This document shows, in pieces, positions 43,501 to 56,426 of a stretch of DNA of 64,000 bases. Position 1 is the first letter of the stretch; each line of letters starts with the position of its first letter. The position numbers and the translations under genes are program-made. Source of the DNA: Siderastrea siderea (Eukaryota > Cnidaria > Anthozoa > Scleractinia > Rhizangiidae); contig OZ034971.1 of assembly GCA_964030785.1 (NCBI GenBank), forward strand, positions 15,507,400-15,571,399, in the 5' to 3' direction. The notes beneath the pieces are model-generated. The model was not told the DNA's origin and did no database searches. It was given only the letters and a program-made list of their open reading frames with translations.

Positions 43501-46500
43501 CAAAATTGGTAGTTTTAGGGATTCCGAACCCTTACCGAATAAACACGAATGTTTAGGGTAAGATTATGCTAATTATGGAAATTAAATTCTAACAGCTATT
43601 GTTCACTGTCCAGAAAAGAACAATACGTTGCAATTTAGAGATCGCGAATATTTGGATTGAAGAATATAAGCGTTTCCGAAGCTCCATGTTAGCTAGAGGG
43701 AGTATTATTTTAGGTTTTCGTTTTGTTTTGTTGGAAAACTTCTAAAAAGTTTCTTTTAACGTTTTAACGTTTAAAAAAAGCCGGACTTCGAGAGTAATTT
43801 TTATTTAAAAATGCTTACTGACTCAGACACTGGGAGTTTTACTGAAGAGCCTATTCATGAATATGTCGTGCAATGTCACTACCATTCGTCGCACTTCGTG
43901 CATACGCTTTAAATAAATACTGATGAAGCAGTTTCTCACCCGCAGCCTTAAGTAGGTGACATTCAGCAGACAAATATGCGCATGCGTCTTATATAAGACA
44001 GTAGTGCTCTTGAGTACCCCTACCACAAGCTTTACAGCACTTTGTTCGTACGTTAAGCCAACTGACCAAAAAAACACCGACCCAATTTATAAACCGGCGG
44101 TCGCCACATATGGCGACAGCCGGTTAACAAGGAAGCACCTTTGCTATAGAGCCAAGGCCGTTACCAAGAATAAATTTCAAAGACCCCTAAAACGTAAGGC
44201 CTACCATGAATTGTTAGAGGCCCCAGACAATCACATATATCAGTTACTTGGGTACCTGTACTACTGGGCTCATGTACGGCAACAACCTTGACAACCACAA
44301 AACTTTCCATTACTAATTAATGTTTTACTTAATATATAGATTTAGCCAAGCCTAAAAGCGGAGCCCCCTTTTTGTTTTGTCGGGTTTTTTTTTGTTTTTT
44401 TTTTGTTTGTTTGTTTTTGTTTTGTTTTTGCTGGCAGTTATTAATTTGTGAAAATACTCTTATTCAAATCGTTAAATTAAAAAAAAAAACAAAGAAAAAA
44501 ATTCCTACTCCCGCTGAGTGTCGAACCCGGCTCGTCAGCGTGAGATGCCAGTGACTAGTCCACTAGGCCATGGATGTTTAACGTTACATAAGAAGTTAAT
44601 TTTAATACTTATTTCTTTCTTCGTGACAACCTGCCTATTAGCATGAAAATGCTGGTGTTTTTCCAGCAAAATGTGTTCGAAACGCCGTAAAAACCATGGT
44701 TGTGGACAGAAAAAACCAAAAAGCACTAGCTCTGCTATATTTGACGTCGAAACCGCTGCGAAAAGCTGCGAACTCAAGCGGTGTGCCGACCGAGTTTGAA
44801 CAGCGAACACCACACGCAAACCAGACGCATCGCTCGATAATATTCAGTTATTTTCTATCTTAAAGACTGGTAACAGCTACCTTATTAATTGATCTCCTTA
44901 AAAACCATGGTTGTGGACAGAAAAAACCAAAAAGCACTAGCTCTGCTATATTTGACGTCGAAACCGCTGCGAAAAGCTGCGAACTCAAGCGGTGTGCCGA
45001 CCGAGTTTGAACAGAACCGACGAGGCAAATTTGAACTTTTTGCCTGAACTTTATCGCCTAATTTCTTTCGCCTAAATTGAACTTTTCCCCTTCCACCAAA
45101 AAGACAACTGAGTGTTCTTTTGAACTTTTTTTTTCCATTAACAAATTGGTTTTTGACTTTTGACTTGTTTTGCTACAACGCGGGTCAACATGCGATTTCG
45201 CGCCAAAAACACACGGGATTCAACACAGGGTTATATCCAGTGTATGAAGTGTATTGGTAGCCCTGTGGTGCGGACGGACGGACGTATGGATGTACGGACG
45301 TGGGGATGTACGGACGGATGGTCACGTGACTATTACGTCACTACCAAAATTTTTTGGCTTGACAGGTTACCAAATTTCCTTAGCAACGGAGCTCCGCTGA
45401 CGCGCTAGCGCGCTGGCTCCGCTATTAATGAGGTACACACCAATCACAAGCCAGTGATGACCAACAACGATATCACAACGTCATAAACGTAATGAGCAAA
45501 AGTTAAAGAAGCACAGATCTCTTGAGAAAACACTGCATTGTAAGATAAGTGTTGTTTCATTTCATACTGCTTCTAACCTGAGGGTAATCACAGAATTGTC
45601 CATCAGGGTCCAGCGGTTTACTGCTGGACTGAGAGCCATTACACCAATCTGTCCCCACATCTGCTCTGTCCATGTTACAGCCAAACTACAAACAGAAGAA
45701 ACAAGCTAATGTAAGATTGTAATTTTACGTTTCATCAAATACAAAAATATCACAAGGATTTGAGGATATTTCTTCAAACACAATACACACATACCCCTGC
45801 AAAGGGGAACACGGATATTTAACAATTATTTTACGAGGGTGTGCTGGATATGAAATAATAGATAACCAACTCGGCGCTACGCACCTCGTTGGTTGTAATC
45901 ATTTGATATGCAGGAAGCCCGAGTAGAATAATTGTTTTCTTAAAAACTTAACCACTATTTAAAAAAATATCAACAAAAAACAGGGAAAATGAGAAAAGAG
46001 ATAAAAAGGGAACAAGAATCGATCACATGACTGAACGAAAAAAGCGCCAAAACCTTGCGAAGTGTTGCAGCGTTTCATTGCAAAGCTGAATGAATCAAAG
46101 AAAACTGCTCGAAAGTAAACAAAGTAGCACAAGTTTTGGAAAAAATCTTCTAATTATTGGCTCTGAAACATGGTACATGTTTGATTTTTTCCTGAAACAT
46201 TGTTGTAATCATCATTCAAAGCGGATTGAAGCTGTACAATTTCACCATATTAGCTGCTGGAGTTGAAACGGAACAAGTTTGTAATCTGTTCTCACAACGG
46301 AGCCATCATGTACATGTGTGTGTGTGTTTGATCGATCTGAAGACAGAACTAATTTCAACTTGAAGAAGTAACTTCTATGCAGCTCAGAAGCAAGATTACT
46401 GTAGCGATGAACATTAGAATTCCCCATCAGAGTTTGTTAAACGCAAAGCACAAAATTTAGTTGTTCTCGGTTTTGAGGTTGTGGACGGAATGGTAAAAAC

Positions 46501-47730
46501 AACATTCAAACAACTGGAAAAGCGATTCAACTTCGTTTACATGCCATCCGATTTCTATCTGAGCATTTGGACCTGTTTGAACACAGAGCTACAACGAGTG
46601 CAGGTAAACCAATGTCAATTTTGCGTGTTAAAGCCGAAAAAATCGCCCTTCCTTCCTTCTTGGTAGTTTGCAGCTGTAGTTTGTTTAGTACTTGTTTAGA
46701 CTGCGCCTACCCTGGGTGCCAGAGGCTTTTCTTGCGCGGTTTCTGGTTGCAGCTTATGTTCTCTATTGTTACCCACGTTATTGTTTCTCCATTGTTCTCT
46801 ATTGTCGGCTCGGCCTCCGGCCGATTTCTCCCAACGTTAGCAAGAAAAAACCTCTGGTACCCAGGGTAAACTCCGCCATGAATGTGTGATGGTTTTTATT
46901 AAATGCTTCTGCCCCATTTCACTGTTTGTTCAATTTTAATGATCGACGTGACGATCGATAAAAGAAATTAATTGTAAACACAACACTTAATGCTTAAATT
47001 TATATTTCTGCACAGTTTCTTCAAACAATTCTGACTTGTGTTAGACGACGCTGTTGGTGATGCTTGTTGGTGACGCTGCTGGATTTTCTGCGTAATTTAA
47101 ATTACTCCTAGTATAGTTTCACTGTTTTAGTAGTATACTTATTAAAGATTAAAGATCTGCCAAGGGATTTTTCTTGTCCATTTTTCTCGCCGGGTTGCTC
47201 GCAAGGAAAAAACTTTCAGCTCACTTTGTTCATTTTGTTGTTGAGTGTTCATTGACCATATTTGGTCGCAGCAGGTATATGAGCTGATAGCCTAGCTCCA
47301 TTCAGCGAATCAGAACACTAGAAATCCAATATAACTAGTCCAGTTTTTAATAAAACTGTTTATTCCATGGTTCACTTTAAAGTATGACTTGTTGCTATTA
47401 ATTTTAATAATACATCAACATTTATTCTTAATCCATACATCGTGCACAAGTTTATTCATACTTGCAAGTCTTTTCTTTTTTTTTTTTTAATTTTTTGTGT
47501 GTGTTGGGTGATCATTCACACAGGGTCTGACCTCTGGATCATCTTTTCAAGGCTCCTGTATTTTTCTTCCTTTTTTAACAGACTTGAATACGAACTACGT
47601 TCAACATTTTCAAAGTCTGTCCAGTGTTTAAGAATGTTCAATGTTTACTTAAGTTTAATACTTAGTTATAAAAAAAGACTGGAAACTTGTATTTCACACC
47701 TGAAATGTGTGAAATAATGATAATAATAAC

Positions 47731-47783
<53 letters not shown>

Positions 47784-50700
47784 TAATATATTTATATAGT
47801 GCCATTATCACTACTGCCATTATCATTACTCACTAATAATGGGCGATTCCAGAAAATATCCGTACCATACCACGGACGGCTTCCATATTTTAACCCCCCT
47901 TGCCTTCAGAATTTCCAAAATGCGTTATCCCCCCCATGCCCTCGGATTTCCATAATCGTAAACCCCCCCTCCCGTTCGGATTTTCCATTTTTTCGTCAGA
48001 CCCTTAAGGCCACTAATTTGCCCAATTTCGGTTATTTTACGGAAAAATATTTCTAAATACTCTACTTCTGTTCCGTACAAGTACAACTGGTTATAGAGGG
48101 AGTCGTCCTGACTCTGAAAGTTCTGGAATGAAAATTTTTACAAAAAATTAAACGTTTTCTCCTTACCGCTGTTCAACAGACTCAACCTTAGTTAACTTTA
48201 CATTGCCCCAAACTGGCAAAGAACATTAAAATAAGAATACCGTGTGATGAACGTGTGTCCTCGCGGAAGATATTACGATCGAGTATATTTTGTTTCCGCC
48301 ATCTTGAATTTGAGCCATCGGGGTCAGCAGTCACTCCCAATCTCAAAATCTGCAAAAATCCGACAGGCGTATCGCAGGCGCCCCTTAGAAAGGGACTGGC
48401 GCGAGTTTTCGACGTTCATACAACGGGAGTACAAGAAATGTACAAGCGGAAGAAACATAGATTTTTCATATTTCATTAATCGATCAGACAAGAAATTAAT
48501 CAACGTAAGGCCTCTGGAGCTTAAAATACAACCTATATTTTGTCGGTTTTCCTAATGAAAACGAACACATGCCTGTCGATCGATGCTTGACTTGTATTCT
48601 GCTTCCGCGCGTGGTCGTCTGCAATGTCGCCAGTTCGTGCTCTATTTCTGTCTATTTACAGACTGATTTAAAACGTCCATAAAAAAGCGCTTTCAAGGAA
48701 TACATTCTTGTCTGTCTCCTGTGTAAATCCCAGATCTAAACCCCCCCATGCCTTCAGAATTCCACTCGTAAGTATCCCCCCATGCCTTCGGATTTCCAGT
48801 TCTAAGAACCCCCCCCCCCCCCTTGCCCTCGGAATTCCGAAAAGCCGTCCGTGGTATGGTACGGATATTTTCTGGAATCGCCCAATAAAATATGCTGCAA
48901 TGTGTTTTGGCAGTACTTACAAGATTTCCTATGGCTGCAATATACAGAGTGAGAACAAGCACTGTTGCAACCACTCTGCAGATTGTTTGAGACTGTGCAA
49001 TTTTGCTGGAAATGTTCCTGAAAACATTTGGCGCACTCTGGTGAAGCAAAGAGAAATGTACATGATTAAGCTAGGAGTTCTAACAAATTAGTTAGACAAG
49101 AGACAAGGAACTACTAACAGTAGACCCCCCCCCCCCCCAAATCAAGAAACCTGGCTACCTATCTCACTATCTCCAACTCTCCAACTGAAATCTGTTCCCC
49201 TTGGAATTGCTTATATTTTTAAGTCATTTCCTGTTGGCAATTTTGAACTCAGTAATCCTGGAACCGCCACTATCTCAAACTGAATTAATTATGACAGTGA
49301 CTGAATGAAACAGGAAACAATGTTGCACAAAAACTGTTTCAAAAATTTCTCTCTTTAATTAGAGAAAGACTTGATCCTCAGTGATGATTCTAATGGTAGG
49401 AAGCAGAGGCAATGGGGTGTGGGAGTTAAAGCCTGTTTTGTAGTTACAGTATCTATGTACTAGGGTTTGGAAGAAACCCGAAATTTGAGATTTACAGTTT
49501 GTTAATGACTGATTAATGAGGCAAGATTTAAAAAATAACATCAGTTACTTGATGACCTAAATGAAGGGGATAAAGGAGCAAATTTTAAATGATGCAAGAT
49601 TCCCTTTGATTGTGAAGCAGTCTTAAATCAATGAAATTGAACCTGGTTGCGAGTGAACAAAAACCTAGTACATTTCCGTACTCAAGATAAACAGGATTGT
49701 CTTTAGTGTCATACCAAAGCTACCCAGTGAAACACAAGCTGAAATCCATGTGTGCGTGTCTCAACAGAACTGAAACATACTTACCCTGCACTTCTCAGCC
49801 ACAACCACCAAAAACACAACACTAACAATCAGAAAAGTACAGAGGAACACAGCCATAGTAGTGAATGACCTGAAAAATACCAGTGTATATTGCAGCAATA
49901 AGAAAAATGGAACAGCTCGCATGTATGTTTTAACTGGATTCTCCCATTACGTTTAGTATTCCTCGAAGCAGGTCTATACCAGTAGATAGCAGCTACCTGC
50001 ATACATAAACTAGCAAGTCATGATTCAAAATCACATACCTGGGAAGAGTTGTGATTTGAATGATGCAAATGAAGATGAAAAGGAGAAATATGCATGCTGT
50101 GTAAGACTTAAACATTCTGTCTTTTTCTTGAGAATACTGAAATGGAAAAAATATTTGTGTTACTAAATAAATCATTACTGTCTTCACCAGCAGGAGAAAA
50201 TATGTTTAACCTTGTTTACCCACTATTAAATTTAATTTCAGAAAAAATCCTGTTTGTAGAGAACAAAAAATGTTTTTCAGCTACAGCATAATTAAACAAG
50301 AATCTTGGTTATACAAGGAACACCATTCTAACAATAGCCGTGGGTACACGCCGGCGTCAACTTTACCTAGGTAAATGTGAGGTTTTTCTGGGGAAAGTTG
50401 CATTTTCCCAGGTAACGGATTTTACCCCAGGAAAATTAACCCAGGCAAGTAAATTTTGGGTACATGTACCGATAACTTTTATTACACAGGTAAATAAAGA
50501 CCCCAGCTATCTTACCAAGGGAAAATTATACTGGGGAAAACATGTTTAGCTGGTGGTGTAACCACTGCTAATGCAACAGAACATTGTAGACTTGAGCGGC
50601 AATGTATTGCACACGACTTAAGTAAACAATACAATCACTGTGGAAGTAAGGTGACTGTACAAAGACTGCCCTAGTTGCTAGCAATGACAAAAAAGTACCA

Positions 50701-53700
50701 CTACTTACAGGGAACTACCTACTACAATGTCACTTAACTGCAAAAACTAGAAGTAATGTTTTCAAAGAATACATACAAGCTCTTCTTTATCTGGATCCTT
50801 AAAAGAGAGAAGAAGAGGTCGGACATAATCCTTTCGCAGCCTACAGGAAAATAAAACAAGGAATGTTCTGATAAAAAGTTGTGAACAACAGAGGCAAACA
50901 AAAATTTGGCAAGACCTTCCAAGGCCGTTGCCTAACAGGAGCCTGCTAAGTTTTTGCTGTAGCACCTAACACTTTTCACAGACTGGGCTCCTATTTTTTC
51001 AGCTTTTGGCCTTCTGGGCTCCTTCAAATTATCTGTAGGCAGCAGCCTTGCCTTCTGCATGCCCAATAACTTTTTTTGCACAGGTATTACAAAAAATCCT
51101 ATAAATAGAAACTGACTTCTCTTGAAAAACTGTGAGGTGCAAATAAGTTCAAGTTTATTCCACAGTGTTTACACTTATCCACTAAAGTAAAATAAATAAT
51201 GAAGTATTACAACTATGTATTATCAGAATTAAATATGTACAAAAAAAACTTCTGAGTTGTTGATTTGTGCACAGTTGCCAAAGTAGCAAAAGCTTTCGAG
51301 TTGGCCACTGTGAACACCTTCAATAATAATAATAATAATGGAATTAAAACATAATCTGTTTGCAGACAGTATGGGATACAGGCCATGGCCTACATCACAC
51401 TTTTTACCCCCTTGACAAGTAAAACACATTTCCATCCAATAAAGTGGACATTATGAAACCACCATACAGCACTTGAGGACAGACTAGTAATTATACACAT
51501 GACTGGTTGCACTGTGATTATATAGACAAAATAGACAAATAGGCAAGTAACTATGATTTACCCATCCTAAGATTAAAAAATATGATACACATATCATGTA
51601 TTCATACCATTACACACAAACTGTATAGCCTTCACCCAATTAATATGTAAAATAATAAAATAAGGTCCCTGCCACTATACAAGGCCCCTCTCAGAGACAG
51701 ACTAAAGGTACCAGTCATTATTTACCAAGGGGAAGGGTCCCTAAGTTTGGAAAATCTTTGGTATAGAAGTAATGACTCTCTTCCCATCAACAATCTTAAA
51801 CATTTTGGCCTTCCCAAAAACTGAGTCCAAAGGGTGTGACCCCCCTCCCCCTCCACCCCTGCCCCCAGCCATTGACAAAAGAAAGCCTCCAACCAATGCT
51901 TCCAGAAGAATTAAATCTGATTGTGTGTGAAATGTCAGATAATTTTAAGGAGGAAGTCCTTCCTTGGATTTGCCTCCTGAAAGCCAAACTACACTAAAAG
52001 GAAGCTGGCAGAGTTTATCTGGCCCACTTCACAGCTGTCAAAAGGAAATCCCCACCGAAAAAACAAACAAACAAACACCTCACAGCCAAAGGGAATACAC
52101 ACTGCCACAGAAAAGCAAACAACCAATGGAGAAGATTGCTCCTGAACTAGAACAGGGCTCTCATTGTAAGAAAACACACCAATAGAATGCCAGTACTGAA
52201 AGTACACATGCAGCTCACTGGGTAAGAATACAGAAGAAAATATGAAGACCACAGAAAATACAGAAAAAAGGAAAAGAACGTGAATACCATGACAAAGAGT
52301 AGGAGAATGCCACGGGCAAATTTAAAGAAGTGGCTTCATGCCAAAGACTGCCAAAAGGCAGAACCCAATAATCTGGAATGTGACTTCCAGGATATTGCCA
52401 TGTGAAAGTATAAACACAGACAACACATACCAAAATTGAGGTAAGGTAGATAAAGTCTAGAATACTCTGAAATACAATTGGTGGAATTAAGAATTACAAA
52501 CTTGTTGATAGCTCAGGCTAGAAAAAAAATCACAACACTCCCCAGAAATCCACCCTGAAAATTAGTAGCCCTTCCCAACATTCCACTAAAAGAATGGTGA
52601 CTAACCTACCAAACTTAATATAACAACTGGCACCCAAAAATATATACGTTCCACCCATTAATAAAAGTCCCCCTCTCATAAGCTTCAACCCCCACAGGAA
52701 GACAGGATGCATTAACCAGTAGATAACTTACTTGTCGATACTACGGGCTTCAATGGAGCTTCCCAGAAATTCATTGACTTCATCATCTGGATCTTGCTGG
52801 TTTGATGCTGTAATTCCCAACCTGTTTGTTAGCCAAAACAGTTAAAGAATTTAGCAACAATACATTTAAGTAGTGCTTCGACTAAGAGGGAAACAGAAAT
52901 CGGCACAGGAATGCAAAGAATGTCGCGCGCGACCGCATCATAATTGGCTTATTCAATTAAAATGCAACGATTTGATTGGTTGAAATTACTTTCTCTTCGT
53001 ATTTTCTACGACAATTGTCGATTGCACGCTCGTAGCCTTCAAGTATGGAACGATCATGTGCCGATCTATTGTTTGGCAGTTTATCGGGCAATTCGTATGT
53101 GCGCGAAAAAAGTTACGAGGGCTTTGCCGTCGTATCTCGAATTTCATGGCATGTCGGCGGTCACGTACGCAGTGAAAGTAATCTGTATCAGGGAATCGAA
53201 AAAGCGTCTCGAAGGCATGTTGAGGCTCTTCTCTGTTTTGGGCCGCTTGTTTTTCAGTATCTTGACCCAGAAGATCTCGTAGTGTGGCGTCTGTATGCCT
53301 AACTTAGTAGAAAATTGTATTTCAATGCCGCAAATCGACTGCCTGCCCGCGAGACGCTGAGAACGTCTGCATTTAGGCGACACGGGGAAGCTGTATCAGA
53401 AAGTGCCGCTAAAATTCTTTGCGTGGTTAACAGGGATAAACTTGAAGAGGACTTTTATCTCCACAGAGGATTTTCTTAAACTTGTCGCAACAGCAAAATA
53501 TCTACATGTACAGCTGTTGAACGTCGAATGGTGTGTGAAAATATCTGACCTGGCAATATTCAAAGCGAAAGTGTACCTTGGTCGCTTGAGAAGCATAAAC
53601 ATTTCTTTCAACGAACAATTGACCGTTCTTTCTGTTGCCTGTTTATGCTCTTACAGCTCTGTACGAGGAATCTGTGCAAGCTTAAGGGGACTCAAGCCAG

Positions 53701-56334
53701 AAGAAAGATACCTATTATTTCTGGTGAAGACTTTCCCGCGACTTGGAAATGGACAAACACATACACTGGAAGGCGATAGTTTTTTGATGCGCTGGACGCT
53801 ATTTCTGATTTATTTTTTGAAGATTTTTGATGAACATTTACAGTTTGTAAATATATCAGAAAATACACGACAAACGTTTGCGCATATAACGCCACAAGTC
53901 ATCGAAAACCTTGTATTTTCATTTTTATTCTGTTGTATGTTATTGTTTTGTTTCGCGCAGGAGGAGTCGCGCGCTATTCGGGTGTCTGATTTTCCGCGAA
54001 CATTTGAACCAATGGTCTTACATGTAAGTGATATTTCTGTCATCGCGAATACGGAAAACAAAAGATATTTTGAACATACAAAGAGTTGAATTCAAAGATG
54101 TAGCTTTCCTCACATACAATTTCGCTGAAATTACGCTGTATTACTTGTTGCCTCAAAACATATATCTTGTGTTAAATTAGGCTCGGCAATCGCACTATAA
54201 AGATTATTTTTCTGAGAAAGTCTGTTTGAATTTCGCGCTAATGCTCCTTTGGCCAATGAAAACTTTGTTACTAATTTAATTAGTAGTTAACAGCGGGCAA
54301 CGTTGCAACGGTTCCCGGTGCCGCGGGCCTATTGTTTTCACTTTCCGTCTTAGGTGAAGCGCTACTTAATTGTTATAAAAGAAGAAATGAATTTGTTCAT
54401 CACTTAAAAATATAAAACAGTTCCCACAATTGCCTTAATTTTAATTGAAAAACTAATGAAATGAAGTGAAAAGCCTGCCAGAAAAAGAAAATTGGATATG
54501 AGATAGATATGGATGTTGAGAAAGTCAATAAAACAGGACAGTTTATCTTATTTCTTACTTTACTACTGACACCTTCTTCACAAAATATAGTACACCTTTT
54601 GCAACAAGTGATATTACATATTAATGGTTTCTTATAATAATATTGCCTTGTTAAGTAATGATCAACAAATGAATAAACTATGCCAAGTGAGAGTAAGTGG
54701 CAATATCAGGTATACACTGTCAGCTAAATGCATGCTCACCTTGCCTGCATTTTCTTATCTTGGTCATCTTGTTTGATCTCTTTAATATTCATATCATTTG
54801 GCTGAAAATTGGCCAAAGAAAAAACTTTGTGAGATAATTCAACAGCCTGTGGGAAGCAAAGAAAAGATGGTACACAAGGAGAAAAATGTTGTGAGAGGAA
54901 AAAAGGTAAGAGGAGGAGAAGGAATGCCTGTTAACAGTTATCTTTCTTATTTAAAGCCCTCTCTGCAATCCATTAAGTATAATTTGCGTCTTTACGGTAT
55001 TAGCCACTCAAAAACTATCAGAAACCTAATGCTACTGATTCCTCTTGGTCAGGTAAAGATGCCACATCACTGAGACATAGACTGACACTGGGCGCAGGGG
55101 TCCAATAATGACCCTAACGTGGACGGGGGAAATCAATTTTGGTTCGAGTTAACACAAGCTTTGAGTTCCCAAGATTTCAAGTCACCGGGAGTCAACTGCA
55201 TAACCGTCCAATTTTTCAGCTCTAGCTGAAAAAATGTTCTTTGGGGTATACCCTTTTTACTGTTAAAGCTATAAGGTGTGTTTTCAACCCAAGGAAAAAT
55301 ACCATGTTAAAAACAAGGGACCATTAACCATTTTATCTCGAAATACAACTGTATGATTATGGAGTGAGTGACAATTAAAATGACTCTTTCTGTCTAAAAC
55401 TCCCTAAAATCTTCTAATAAAATTGTCTCGATTCTTACCTTCTTCTCAAATGGAACATATGCCAGGTGGAGCGAAGAAACATATGTAGAAAGAAAAATAG
55501 TAACAGAACAATTTTACTTGTGCCAGACCACTGATAGAAATTGTTTTATAGCCACTTGCCCATTAAAGTTCATTTTGTTTCAATATATAGCAATTTTACC
55601 TATTGTCCTCCTTTGTTGTGACAACTAAAGAAACATTGTGCCAATTCAGCAATATGATAAAATCCTTTCCATAGGATCAGGCAACTGAATACAGATTATT
55701 AACAGAATTTATAATTTCATTGCCTGTTTTTATGTTGAGATTTCACTGCTATTCTCAGTACCGGAAATAAAACAAGAATATTTCCATAACAACAGATATC
55801 CCACAACTCTTAGCATTGTATATATTACCACCTTTCTTTGTATTGTGTGCATTTGTCTAACAACACCTCAGAGTGAAGACAGCGACCCACCCTCCCCAGC
55901 CCGCAGCCATGACGCGTTGCACTACCTTCAATGCATGTGAGTATACCGCTGTCCACTCCTGTGGACAGGGTCCATTTTCATCCTTCCATATCTCATTGTA
56001 TATTCATGTGTATTGTAGGTAGTGAGAATATGTTACTGTCTACTGTTGTAAAATAACATAACAAGGTTTGAAATTGATAGTACAAGACACATCAACCTAA
56101 ATCACAGTACTCAGCTAGTGAGACAACGTTTCTTGATCATAGTACATGTCAATTGACTAATTAAATCGAAGCGACAAGATTAATTTGTTACTGTAACAGT
56201 AATATTAAAAATTATAATCCTTTTCCTCACCTTCTGTTTATTCCATGCAAACAATATGCAGCCAATGTTGAAAGCATGCCACAAAAAAGAGAAGACAATA
56301 ATAATAATAAAATTAATAATTAATAACGATGATA

Positions 56335-56426
<92 letters not shown>

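Noticed and set aside
44504..44577. A functional tRNA-Glu gene
   Set aside because: The T stem and acceptor stem do not pair well; more likely a SINE head or tRNA relic.
49010..49037. Acceptor TTTCAG near 49020 for ADCY exon 12
   Set aside because: It would enter in the wrong phase; the CACCAG just upstream gives S-A-P-N-V-F-R-N in frame.
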